Source of the DNA: Voacanga thouarsii
Taxonomy: Eukaryota; Streptophyta; Magnoliopsida; Gentianales; Apocynaceae
Assembly (NCBI GenBank): GCA_026120185.1
Contig: JANUWF010002280.1
Span: forward strand, 1 to 64,000
Length of the DNA: 64,000 nucleotides
Direction of reading: 5' to 3'
How positions within the stretch are numbered: the first letter of the stretch is position 1; every line of letters starts with the position of its first letter. The notes beneath the pieces were generated by a model, which saw only the letters and a list, made by a program, of their open reading frames with translations, did no database searches and was not told the origin of the DNA. This document shows positions 47,647-59,307 of the stretch, piece by piece. Both the position numbers and the translations under genes were made by a program.

Positions 47647-48521
47647 AATGTACGTAGTAAATTGTACAATTTATATTACAATTTATATTATTTCATTAGG
47701 GGAAAGGAGGAGAGGTATTACTTTCCCTCTCTGTCAAAATTTTTGCTCTTCTCAAATTAGAAAAGTTGGGGGGGGGGGGGAGAAGTAATTGATTAAAAAA
47801 ATACTAAATAACACATTTGACTTCATTTTTTTAAATCTTAAAAATTAAACAATAAAAAATGAGGAATAAAAAGGTAAAGTATTTGACTTATGTTTGATTG
47901 ATGTGAAGAAAACACAAAAGGCATTTGAAAAGAGTAAGAAAATAGAGACAACTGTATGTTTGGTTTGAGATAAATGTAAAAGAGAAATAAATTGGGAAGG
48001 GGAGTCCTCTCCATATCAGCAAATATTTTCCTCTAATTGTTGAAGGGTTCCAAAGTAAATAAAGTTAAAAGATAACTGTATCATTTCTTTCACACTTTTT
48101 AATAATTAAAATAATACATGTAATAGATAAAATAGTAATGAAAGAAAGTAAAGGTTTCATTTCTCCTCTTTTTTCCCCTCCCCTCTTTTTTTGCGAACCA
48201 AATAAAGTGATAATTCTGTATCTTCTTTTAGAAAATAAAAAACTACTTTCCTTACACAAAGAGAGAGTGGAAGGAGAGGCAGCACTTTACTTCCACTAGA
48301 GAAAGTGAATAATATTTACTTCCATCTTATTTGATTGTGGTGAAATGGAAATTAATAAAAAAATACATCAAATCATTAAATTTACTATTATATCTATTAT
48401 ATTTATTATTTTAACTATTGAAAAATATGAAGGAAATGATACAGTTATTTTTTAACTTAGTTTACTTTCCTAACCCTTAACAAATTAGAGGAAAAGATTT
48501 ATTGATGTGGAAGGACACACT
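47647..48521. other. Intergenic, nothing recognised
   Basis: AT-rich, with a G homopolymer at about 47769-47780 and repeated TTACTTCC/GGAAGTAA phrases. No gene seen. Confidence 0.45.
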
Positions 48522-49524
48522 TGTTGGATTTCGATTATGCAAACAAATTAAAATGTAGCGGAAAAATGAAATGAAATCTACCCAAATGATCACTCGTATA
48601 AAATTAAAACGGATCATGAAAAGGGAAGAAAAATTAATTACCTAAAAAATGCAGCTTTTAAATTTTTTTTCTTCCTCGTGAATCCCCTTTAAAAGTCGAT
48701 CCAGTTGAGCCACCAAATTCCAAGGATAAGAATTTCTCTAATATTGATCCATACAAAGAACGTACTCAAAACCACCAAAATCTATACTGGTAGAATAATG
48801 CTTGGTAGCTTTATGATTAATTTAATTGGGAAGAAATTGTTTTCTTTTTCTTTCAAAAAGAAAAAGAAGGAAAAAACTCTCTCTGTATGTTCACTTCTTC
48901 TCTCTGTCCTTATGGCGGCAATTTCTTTTTTTTTTAATCCTTCCACAGAGAATAAGTTCTCTATATGTAAATAGGAAACTAATTTCCTTTTTTCTTCAAA
49001 AACCACCTACACAAGAAAACAAAAAAGATATACGTACAGATTTCTTAATTCATTTTAGGAAATAAATATTTTTGTTCCTCTTTTTCAATTATGGCTTGAA
49101 AATATCAAGAATTGCAATTAAGTCCCATGAATTATAACAAGTTTATAATTCACTTATAGGAATTTAATAATCGCAATTCAACTGCAAATAATTATAACAC
49201 TTTATAATTAACTCATAATAATTATTTTTCTCACAAATTAACCCTATAATATTATCAAATAATATTTTAAGGACCAATGCCTCTATTGTCTGTGACCTAT
49301 TAGGTTTTTTAGTCATTTGGTAGCTAATGTGAATTAATTCTATCATAATAGAATTAATAATATTTTTAATAATTAGAATTAATTAAGATTACATTTATTA
49401 ATTCAATAATTAATAAATCTATATTAATTATAGCAATAAATCATAGCCACTCAAAAGTCTAGAAAGTTAAGTGGCTTGACATAAACTTTTTAATAGCGAA
49501 ACATTAGTGCAATAAACTCCTTTT
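48522..49524 (-). repeat. Truncated Copia LTR, minus orientation
   Basis: The minus strand ends in the typical LTR text with TTTTCCGCTACATTTTAATT and AATCGAAATCCAACA. Parts near 49480-49524 resemble 59925-59960 of the other minus-strand LTR (AAGTTATAAGCGG...GCAAAACATTA). The element at 49525 is inserted into it; its remainder would lie beyond the window. Confidence 0.6.
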
Positions 49525-51322
49525 TGTTGGGATATATGCTCTTTTAGACTAAGTTTCTGATGTAAAAATTGAATGTTTTAATAAAAGAATTTATTTTCAA
49601 AAATTGTTTTGAATTTACGATTTTATTTGTGCACGATTACGTTTGAAAAAGACCCATTGTATTTAAGTAAGTGGTCTATGTGAATGGAGGTCTTTCACAG
49701 TAAGGTATGGATCATGGGTTACTTAACACATAAACGTTCGTTCTTAACCGATTGATGAGAATGAAAATTCCATCATGTCTAGGTTATTATGTTGTGAATT
49801 CTAAATGGGGAATGGCTTACCTTTAGCTAGTGAGTATTCCACTCACTTCATCATATAAGCGTATTTCAAATACGTAGAATAGGATCTGTAATAGTGGTTT
49901 CTTAAAAGTACTATATGGTAGAAACCTAGACTACTACCGCTACAGTGTGAATTAGTACTCTACGACTTGATTATGAGTTGGTGGTCTGACGAAGCTGGAA
50001 GCATATACTTTGATATGCTATAGTTGAGGTTCTATCGTAGGGCCAATATACTTGCATGTTGGGTATGTGTAACTAGTTAGTTAAGACTGACTTGTACAAG
50101 ATAGTTTCTATACTATATCACCCCTTATGGTTGTCTGAATGATCTAAATATTTAGGGCTCTGGGAAACATGACTTGGATGTTTGCTTTAGGATAGCTCTT
50201 TTGGACTCCAGGAAGTTGTAGATCATTGGACTAGAAGTCTAAGGATGGTAGATGTCATTTATAGAAGTGTTAGTACACTTCTTCCTCTCTAAATGTACGG
50301 CGATGTATAGAGCGGCATTTTAGTCACTACACCGTCGGAGACTTTACTAACGCAGCATTGTCCTTGGGGTCAATATTTCCTTATGGTGATATTAAGAAAT
50401 ATTTAAAATACAAAATACAGCTATTTATATAGCAATTGTATTTTGGTTATTTTAGTAGCCAAGGCGGTGTGTCTTTTGGTCCCTAGTATAGACCGTGAGT
50501 CCTAATTAAATACGAGCCAAGAAATTGATCTTAAATTAAATGGAACTATTTTATTTAAGTAGCCTGATTTAATTATTGGGTTAGAATAAAATAAATGTCC
50601 ATAGAGAGATAATTAATTAAATTAATTTGGTGGGTTAATTAATTATTCAGGGCTTTGGCTCAATTTGAATAATTAGGGATTAACCTAGGACTAAACTAAT
50701 TTAGGCTCATTTAATTGGACTGGTTTATTTGGGCTGAAAAATTAATTATTTGTTGGGCCATTAAATTGGTTCTAACTAGAATAATTAATTAAGTCTAATA
50801 GGCTAAACTAAGAGCCCAATGGCCCAATCCAATTTAACCTAGGGTTTTTATTTAGGTTAAACATGAGGATTGGGAGAATGTTGAATCATTGTTGATTTCC
50901 GCACAACTGGGACGGCTTTTTGTCTGTAGAGCTAGATGTCTCTCTCTCTCTCTCTTTCCAGAAAATTTCCTAGCTCGTTAATTGTTCACCAAACGGAAGT
51001 TGACAGGCCATATACTGAAGATTGAGAGTTCGGTGTTCACATACATGCAAAGACGGAGTAGGAGGCTTGTAGGTATCGCACCAGAGGCTTCTACTAGCAC
51101 ACCTACACCGATTGCACATGTTCCGGTACAGCCAACGCTTAGAACGAGGAAAATAGGTAAAATTTTTAAAACTTTGGGATTGGGACATAGGGCAACCGGT
51201 GCCGGCTAGGGTTACCGGAGCCGACGCCGGCCCTACCCTAGAATCCCTGTTCTTATTTTTTCCAGTTTTTTTATGTTTTCTTCCGTTGTGTGCTCCGTGT
51301 TTTTTCGCTTTCCATGCCTTCA
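49525..51322 (+). repeat. 5' LTR of the outer Copia element
   Basis: It starts TGTTGGGATATATGCTC and ends CCATGCCTTCA. It is followed two bases later by TGGTATTAGAGC, one mismatch from the initiator-Met tRNA primer site. Its first ~1.1 kb aligns by eye with the solo LTR at 60885. The length of about 1.8 kb is long for Copia. Confidence 0.85.
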
Positions 51323-51324
51323 AT

Positions 51325-51336
51325 TGGTATTAGAGC
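51325..51336 (+). other. Primer binding site of the outer Copia element
   Basis: TGGTATTAGAGC, complementary (one mismatch) to the 3' end of initiator-Met tRNA, two bases inside the LTR. Confidence 0.85.
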
Positions 51337-52962
51337 ATGAAGGTTATGTGAAAATATAGGGAGCATGCATCTAGATGAATAAATTTGGACACATATGTGT
51401 GATTAAAAATTGTGATCTTTCGTTGTTTATGGTATGGATAGATTCTCTGTTAAACCTCGCGGGTGGAGGTATAGGAATCTGTAATTTACTATTTTTCTTA
51501 GCAAATCATGTAAGCTCAATATTTATGGGTATAGACAGTTGTTGGTTTTGGTTGATTTCATTGTATTTATATTGGAATCGGAGAGCCATGGATACCAAAA
51601 GCCGTGCAGAAAAACAGGAAAAATTCGCAGAAAAAAAAATTTGCAGGAAGAGGCGAACAGAGCCTAACCGGCGTAGGCTAGGCCGCCGAAACCGGCGCCG
51701 GCTAGGGTCTGGAAAGCCGGCCGCACACTGGTTTCAAGTGGGGGCCTTGGTTCTGTGTAGTGGGTGCAGTGGACCAAGGAGAAAATTTTTGATTTTTTCC
51801 TTGTAATTTTTCTTGTAATTTTTTTTTTTTTTTGGTTTTGAAGTCCATACCAGACAAAGTTAATATTTTTCAATAGTTAATATTCAAGGAATATTTTTGC
51901 ACGAAAAATATTAGCAAGGGATTTTAGGATTAAACAAGACCATTAACCAATTAATTAATGTGTTTAAATCTATTATCTGGGCACTTAGGTTTAAAAATAG
52001 AAGAACATGAAAATGTCTACTGTTTTCTAGCATGCTGCTTATTTTTGGTACCTATGTGCACATTTTCTCAAAGACCAAAGTCTTTGGGAATGGTTTTGAC
52101 AAGGAAAATATTTTTCTACAAATTAAATGGTTATTTTAGCTTGAACAAAAATTAATCCTTAGATATTTTCTCAAAGGATTTAATCCTTGATATATAAAAT
52201 ATATTGGATTTAGATATTTTTGTAAGTTAAAATAAAAAGCCATTTGTTTTAATTTTGGCACAAGAAAAATGTTTTGTCAAATAAACTTGAGACCAAAGTC
52301 TCTAGAAAGTTTTAATTGGAAAATTTTTGAAATCATTAAGTTTTTAACTTAAATAAAATTAGTCCATGGGAAAAACTCTCAAAGGATATAAGCCTTGACA
52401 TGGAGATTTTTATGGATTTAGACATTTTATTTTTGAGTTAAGAAAAAACTTAATGGAAATTTTCAAAAGGATATTTTTCAAGAAAACCCTTCTTTTAAAA
52501 GACTACGTAGAAAAAGGGTTCCAACAGCCCCACAACTTCCATCACAATCCTCATTAGAGATCATGGGTCCCCTCGCGTCACCCTGGGAGTGAACCCGTAT
52601 AGGATGGGTATATCACAAGGATCTAGACCTAATGGAGGGATGTAATTGATAACCCGGGACACGTACTATGATCGGTTAGCCCCTCGTTAGAGGTCATAGT
52701 GCGAGGTATGTCCATAAAAAATGAAAGGAAACAGCCATCCCCTCGATGGAGTTATCTTCTAGATCATTACTTAGAAGGGAAATTAATTTGTGGTGGTTAA
52801 CACACTTAGCTTAAGAAACTGTTAATGTTCCCAAGAAGTTATATCAGTTTTCCTAAGAGCCAAATTGATTATTATCAATTTTGATAATAAGGACAAAGTG
52901 CACATATTTGTTTTGTTTTCACAAACTGAATCTTTTTTCTTTTATTTTTTAATTTTTCAGAA
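51337..52962 (+). other. Untranslated leader of the outer Copia element
   Basis: 1.6 kb with no coding signal. It ends TTTTTAATTTTTCAG just before the gag ATG, which resembles a splice acceptor. Around 51670-51722 a GCCGGCTAGGGT motif also found in the LTR near 51199-51215 is repeated. Confidence 0.55.
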
Positions 52963-53758
52963 ATGGTGGGAGGTTCTTTCAGTCCATTGGCTATTATTCT
53001 CCTGGAGAATAAGCTAACGGGACCAAACTATGTGGACTAAAAAAGGAACCTGGACATAATACTCACAGCCGAGGAGTATAAGTATGTCCTATACGAAACC
53101 TGCCCTGTTATCGGGGAGGGTTCCACTGCTGAGGAGCGTGAGGCTGAGAAGGCGTGGAAGAAGGTCAACGAGATGGCTCGTTGCTACATGTTGGCCTCCA
53201 TGTCTAATGTGCTCCAATCCAAACATGAGCACATGACCACTGCGTATGATATAACTCAATCATTAACTACGATGTTCGCGAATAAGAGCCGGCCTGCAAG
53301 GCAGGAGGCTCTTTGAACCATCATAAATACTAAGATGGCTGAGGGAGCATCAGTCAGAGAGCATATGCTCAAGATGATTGCTGCTTTCAAGGAGGCAGAA
53401 ATCTTAGGGGCTATCACTGACCCCGAGAGCTAAGTGGACATGACTCTCGAATCTCTACCGGATTCCTTCACTCAATTCAAGTTGAACTATAACATGAACA
53501 AGTTGAACATGGGTTTGGCTGAGTTGATAAAGGAGCTCCAGATGGCAGAGAAGGTCATGAAGCCACAATCTAAGGCTATGATTGTCAATGCTTCATCTTC
53601 TAGAATTGGGCCAAAGCCTAGAAAGTTCAAGAAGAAGAAGAGGAACACAGCGGGCCAGCCCAAGAGCCAGCCCAAAGACAAACCCAAGGGCAAGTGTTTC
53701 AAATGTGGACTGAAGGGACACTGGAAAAAGGAGTGTCCAGATCTTCAAGCCAAGAAAA
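52963..53758 (+). pseudogene. Copia gag of the outer element, with three stops
   Basis: A single frame from the ATG at 52963 runs to 54153, interrupted by stops at 53038, 53314 and 53431. The gag features are LLENKLTGPNYVD, WKKVNEMARCYMLASM and PDSFTQFKLNYNMNKL. A lysine-rich region and an intact zinc knuckle, CFKCGLKGHWKKEC (about 53695), follow. The stops fit C-to-T or G-to-A decay. Confidence 0.9.
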
Positions 53759-55294
53759 ACCCCACAGGTAATATTCTCTATCTAGAGTCTATATCAATGG
53801 TTGGATCAACTTCCACTTGGATTGTTGATTCAGGAGCCACTGATCATATCTGTAACTCCTTGCAGGGGTTTAGAAAGATTAGAAGACTCCAGAAGGGCGA
53901 ATATGGACTACGTGTAGGAAATGGAGCACAAGTTTGGGCCCTTGCAGTGGGAGAGCTGGATCTTGTATTTGATTGTAATAGAATAGTAGTTTTGAAAGAT
54001 ATTTTATATGTACCTGGATTTAGACAGAATTTGATTTCAGTTGCAAAACTAATAAATCAAGGATATTCTATATCTTTCCATTCTGGTATTTCTATCAGTA
54101 GAGATGGAGAAATTTTATGTACTGGGCACATGTATGGAAATCTATTTTCTTAAACCCTATTAACAATCAATTAAATAACGCTCAATCTGAACCTTTAACA
54201 AGGAAGAGAAAGACCAATGCCAATGACTATTTTCTTTGGTATCTAAGGTTGAGTCATATCAACTCAACCAGGATTCAGAGGTTGATCTATGATGGGCCCT
54301 TGGGCTCATTGAGATTGGAAAATTAGCTTCAGTGTGAGTCCTGTCTGATGGGAAAAATGACCAAGAGGTCATTTGCCCCTAAGGCGGATAGAGCCAAGGA
54401 GGTATTGAGTCTTGTTCACACTGATATGTGTGGTCTCTTGTCTACACCAGCTAGAGAAGGTTTTGAGTACTTCATCACTTTCACAGATGATTCTACAAGG
54501 TTTGGTTACGTTTACCTGATGAGACGCAAGTCTGACTTTTTCGACAAGTTCAAAGAGTTTAAGGCTGAAGTGGAGCCTCGGACAGGTAAATTGATCAAGA
54601 CCTTATGATCGGATCGTGGTGGAGAGTACCTCCTTGGTGAATTCAAGAACTACATGGTACATCATGAGATAGTATCCCAACTCTCTATGCCGGGGATGCC
54701 CCAGCAGAACGGAGTAGCTGAGAGAAGGAACAGGACATTGATGGAAATGGTCCGAAGTATGATGTCTCATGCTACTCTTCCAGTGTCTTTTTAGGGATAT
54801 GCCCTGGAAATAGCGGCATATATTCTGAACTTGGTACCTTCCAAGTCAGTACCTAGGACTCCTTATGAGATGTAGACTGGGCGTAACCCAAGTCTGAATC
54901 ATCTCAGGATATGGGGTTGTCCAACTTATGTACTAATCAAGGGAGACAAGTTGGAACCGATGTCAGAATTATGCTATTTTGTTGGGTATCCAAAAGGGAC
55001 AAAGGGTGGTTACTTTTATCATCCTAAGGAGCAGAAGGTATTGGTTAGTGCCAATGCTAGATACTTAGAGGATGATCAAAGTACTTCCACGAAAGATTCA
55101 ACTAGGTTGGAATTAGAGGAGAAGTTATCTTTGGAAGCAACTTCTTCTGACCTGATTGTGGAACAAGAAGAGGCACAATCTTAAGAACCTGTACATATAG
55201 AGCCTCGTCGTAGTGGGAGAGTGTCTAGGGTTTCGGAGAGATGGATTGGAGAAGCTTTCGAGCTGGTCTCTGACCATCTGGAACAAGACCCCAC
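53759..55294 (+). pseudogene. Copia protease-integrase of the outer element, with stops and a frameshift
   Basis: The protease motif WIVDSGATDHICN is at about 53820, followed by ILYVPGFRQNLISV. A one-base loss near 54150 shifts to the frame 54117-55294. This frame has stops at 54324, 54606, 54792, 54873 and 55182. The integrase core shows HTDMCG, SDRGGEY and NGVAERRNRT, the catalytic D, D and E contexts. The conserved CYFVGYPKGTKGGYFY region lies near 54970-55020. The frame ends in SDHLEQD at the CCCAC duplication. Confidence 0.9.
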
Positions 55295-55769
55295 TGTTGA
55301 GATTCGTGGACTCCTAAACGCGGAAAACATTTACGAATCCCTCCCGAGGACCTAAGCAAACGATTAAGAAGATCTAAGCTTTAAGAATTACCTCTAGTTG
55401 TTGTAATCGAAATCCTTCGATTCTGGTTGCGCTGTTGTACGTTCAACCCGAACAATCACCAGACGCTGCAGTATGCGAACATCCTCTATCGGATACACAC
55501 CGTGAACTCACTCGATACCCGGGGAGTGCTAGCGCCTAGGGTTTGAGAGGTTTTTTTTTTCTGGTAGAGAATGGCATGAATGTTCTCAACCGAAAAATTG
55601 GACTATTGAAAGACGGCTAGGGTTTTCTTAAAAAACCCTCGAACCTCTTAGAGTCCAACCCTAATAATATCTTATCATATTCTAATTTAAATTCAAATTA
55701 AATTAAAACTGATATGATAAGATTCTGCCATTATCTCGGTAATTTAACTAATTATTTTACCGAGTCAGA
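55295..55769 (-). repeat. Partial 3' LTR of the younger Copia element
   Basis: Nearly identical to 59308-59781 (about ten differences). The match ends abruptly after ACCGAGTCAGA, where integrase sequence begins. Confidence 0.92.
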
Positions 55770-56405
55770 AAATTGATATCCTTTTGTTTCTTTAGGATAC
55801 CCCACAAATATGCATTTATCAGATTTAGGTGCAAGTTTATCAGATAATAAACGCTTTACATAAACTTCACAACCCCAAATCTTCAGAAATAACAAACTAG
55901 GTTGTCTCCCAGTCCATATCTCATATGGCGTTTTCTTAACCGATTTAGATGGAACTCGATTTAGTATGAATGCAGCGAGTCTCGAGGCATAACCCCAAAA
56001 GGAGATTGGAAGATCAGTTTGACTCATCATTGATCGAACCATATCTAATAAAGTCCGATTTCTCCGTTCAGATACACCATTCCATTGAGGTGTTCCTGGT
56101 GGAGTTAATTGGGAAATAATTCCACAATTTTTAAGATGCTCATCAAACTCGTGGCTTAAGTATTCACTACCTCGATCCGATCGAAGTGTTTTGATACTTT
56201 TGCCAAGTTGATTTTGTACTTCATTTTGAAATTCTTTGAATTTCTGGAACGATTCAGATTTGTGTTTCATCAGATACAGGTAGCCATATCTGCTGAAATC
56301 ATCTGTAAATGTAATGAAGTACTGAAATCCTCCTCTAGCGAGTGAATTCATTGGTCCACATACATCAGTATGTATTAAGCCCAATAAATCGAGTTGCCCT
56401 TTCAT
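55770..56405 (-). pseudogene. Copia integrase core of the younger element, truncated
   Basis: One open minus-strand frame from 56405 shows HTDVCGPM, FTDDFSRYGYLYLMKHKSES, SDRGSEYLS, NGVSERRNRT, FWGYASRLAAFILN and CIFVGYPKETKGYQF, then runs into LTR sequence. The catalytic D, D and E contexts are intact. The carboxy-terminal part and everything after it are lost by deletion. Confidence 0.92.
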
Positions 56406-57863
56406 TTTGTCTCTTGAAAGGCGCTTTAGTCATTTTGCCTAATAAACAAGAATCACATGTCTTGTAAGATTCTAAATCAAACGATTTTAGAAGCCCATCA
56501 TTATGAAGCTTTGTTATGCGTTTCTCATTTATATGGCCCAAACGACAATGCCGAAGTAAGTCCGATTTAAATCATTGGATTTCAATCTCTTAGTATTTAT
56601 ATTATAGATAGACATGTACGAAGATCCACGAAGATTTAGAATATAAAGCCCATTCGATAATGAAGCATCTCCATAAAAAATGCCGTTTTTATTAATGGAG
56701 CAAATGTTATTCCTAATAACAAATTCAAAACCTTCTAAATCCAAACAAGAAACTGAAATAATATTCCTACTCATAGCGAGGAACATAAAAACAATTGTTC
56801 GAGTTCTAAAACAAGCCCATCTGGGCAAAATTAATTCAAAAGTTCCTACGACTCATCGCAGCAACTTTTGCTCCATTCGCAACTCGTAGGTCCACCTCGC
56901 CTTTTGCCAAGGCTCTACTCTTTTTAGACCCTGCACATTTACACAAATGTGAGATCCACAACCGGTATCCAATACCCATGAATCAGAAGTAGATAAATTA
57001 ATTTCAATAACATAAATACCTGAAGCGGCAGTCTCACTGCCCTTCTTTTTCTTTGCTTCCAAATAGAGCTTGCAATTTCTTAACCAATGTCCTTGTTCTC
57101 CACAATGGTGGCAAGCTCCCTCCTTTGGTGTCTTAGCCTTAGGTTTGGGCTTGAACTTGGACTTTGCCTTGTCCTTACCCTTACTAGCCATGACATTGCC
57201 CTTTTGGTTGTTCTTTTTGCCTTTCCCTTTTTGAACCATTAGAACACTTGGAGTATTCTTCTTAATGTTCAGTTCAGCTTGTTTTAGCATCCCATGCAAT
57301 TCAGTAATGGATTTTTTCATATTATGCATGTTAAAATTCATGACAAATTGGTCATACTCAGCAGGTAAAGAGCCCAAAATCAAATCCGTGGCCATGTCAT
57401 GATTAACAGGAGCACCAAGCTTATCAAGATGATCTAGATAGCCCTTCATTTTAAGGACATGAGCACTTACCGAGGTGCCAGAAACCATCTTACATGCATT
57501 TAACGCCTTATGAGTTTCAAATCTCTCTTGTCGTGCTTGCTCTTGGAACATTTCCTTGAGATGCACAATCATGTCATATGCCTCTGCTTCTTCAAACTGT
57601 TTTTGAAGTTCAGAGTTCATGGTTGCTAGCATGAGGCAAGTAACATCGTTGGAGTCATCTTTGTGCTTACTATAAGCATCTTTTTCAGCTTTTGAGGCGT
57701 TATTTGCTGGAGCAGGAGGAATAGGATTTTCAAGAACATAGAGCATTTTTTCTTGCTTAAGAACAATTCTTAAGTTTCGTGCCCAATCAAGAAAGTTAGT
57801 CCCACTAAGCTTGTCTTTCTCAAGCACAGATCGCAATGAATTATTCCAACTGTTTGTTGCCAT
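56406..57863 (-). pseudogene. Copia gag-protease of the younger element
   Basis: The frame 57863-56853 is open for 336 residues. It starts MATNSWNNSLRSVLEKDKLS and has FLDWARNLRIVL, LILGSLPAEYDQFVMNFN, a lysine-rich stretch, an intact zinc knuckle CHHCGEQGHWLRNC, and the protease motif SWVLDTGCGSHIC. After about 56880 the frame shifts; 56828-56529 carries FMFLAMSRNIISVSCL, the protease end. A further gap precedes the integrase frame at 56405. The gag itself looks intact. Confidence 0.9.
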
Positions 57864-59292
57864 TATCTACATACAAAAATATGCAAAGTAATTAATTTTT
57901 GAGACTCTAACGAAAAACTCCCACTAAAAGCATTTAAACTTTTTGAAACTTTAACACTTTGATGTTTCGCAGTGGGGAAAATATTTTGTTTTAATCATAA
58001 GTAAGCTTTGGCTTTAATCTTATAATTAAATAAAATTCTAATTTTAAATGAGATAGACATCAAATGTCCCGGCTAAAATATCTCATAAAATGCCCTAGGC
58101 CCAAAACCATTTTGATAGCCCAGTTAAGTCAAACCATATCAAACATATGGAAAACTATTTTCCATCTTATCTCACTAAGATAATCAAAAGTATCCTACTT
58201 TGGTAGGAATGACCATATGATGATCCAAGTAATAACAAGTGTTTGATTTTGGAAGGCATTTAACACTTAAATTTTTTTTTCTTAAAAAATTTGATTGGAT
58301 TGTAGTAAGCAGGAAATAAACATATCAAATATGCATGCAAGACATAAATAAAAGTGACATAGCATGGCCCATAACCTATGTTGATCATCACGAGCAAAGT
58401 GAAGATCAAGGTGGTCAATCTAGGTATATGAACTCCTTAAGCATTCTCTAATGCCTTGAGCATACTCCTCCTTGGTTGTAAATGTCGGCTGCCGTCTTCT
58501 TTTACATTGGATAGTAAATTAAAATAATTCCTGTTCTAGGAAAACAGTACAATTTTACAACAATGAAAAACGACACGCAGGCCGTATTTAAAAATTAAAA
58601 CTTCAAACAACCATAATGTAACCAGCCAATCACATTGGGATAAAACGGGCCATGCTATGCACTATTCAAAATAATCCACAACTACAATAAAAAACATTGA
58701 CGAATAACACACAACGAACAGTTAGTTGGGGTTCCAAGGGGGCAACGCCCCTGGCGGAGGTCCCACTGGCCGGTCAGCGGGCGGGGGTCAAGGGAGCAGC
58801 GCCCCTTGCGAGGGTCTCCGGGGGCAGCGCCCCCGGAAGGAAAAACGATTTTTCCTACTCTCATTGAATGAGATTTTGCCTTTCGATTTTTGAAAATTAA
58901 TCAAATTAACGTTCGGACCCCTTAATAACCATCGCCGTGAAAATTCATATTACAGACAATATGCGTTCTTTTGATCATATTTATACAGATAACATATTAT
59001 CATGTCCGATTAATAAAAGCAATTCGCAAATATAGAACGACGGATAGCATGCTTACGATACCATATCATATTAAAACAGACCAATTTACAGACAATCTGC
59101 AACTAATCTGGTCCGATCGAGCGACTAAGATGCACACATTAAACCTAATTCGAGCGATCTGCATGCTAAGTATTCTAAAATCATAATCATGCGAACATGC
59201 TGATACATACCCGTTAAATTCATATATACATATTATACATGTATTCAACAATACGATTAATACAGATAAATCAACCTAATCGTTTAGCAACC
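57864..59292 (-). other. Leader of the younger Copia element
   Basis: Non-coding leader between primer site and gag. It contains the GC-rich hairpin patch listed separately; the rest is AT-rich. Confidence 0.65.
58727..58845. repeat. GC-rich hairpin-forming patch in the retrotransposon leader
   Basis: About 120 bp of very high GC in otherwise AT-rich DNA. It holds three or four short inverted repeats such as GGGGCAACGCCCC and GGGGGCAGCGCCCCC, spaced about 35-50 bp and linked by GAGGTCC/GGGGTCAAGG phrases. The frame across it codes only low-complexity Gly/Pro/Arg text. Confidence 0.85.
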
Positions 59293-59306
59293 TGGCTCTG
59301 ATACCA
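59293..59306 (-). other. Primer binding site of the younger Copia element
   Basis: Minus strand TGGTATCAGAGCCA, the exact initiator-Met tRNA primer complement, one base inside the LTR. Confidence 0.95.
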
Positions 59307-59307
59307 C

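Noticed and set aside
58682..58864. Gly/Pro/Arg-rich frame
   Set aside because: It spans the GC-rich hairpin patch in a retrotransposon leader; open only because of base composition.
57864..59307. Possible host gene between the LTR and gag of the younger Copia element
   Set aside because: No coding signal; the position and the primer site identify it as the element's leader.
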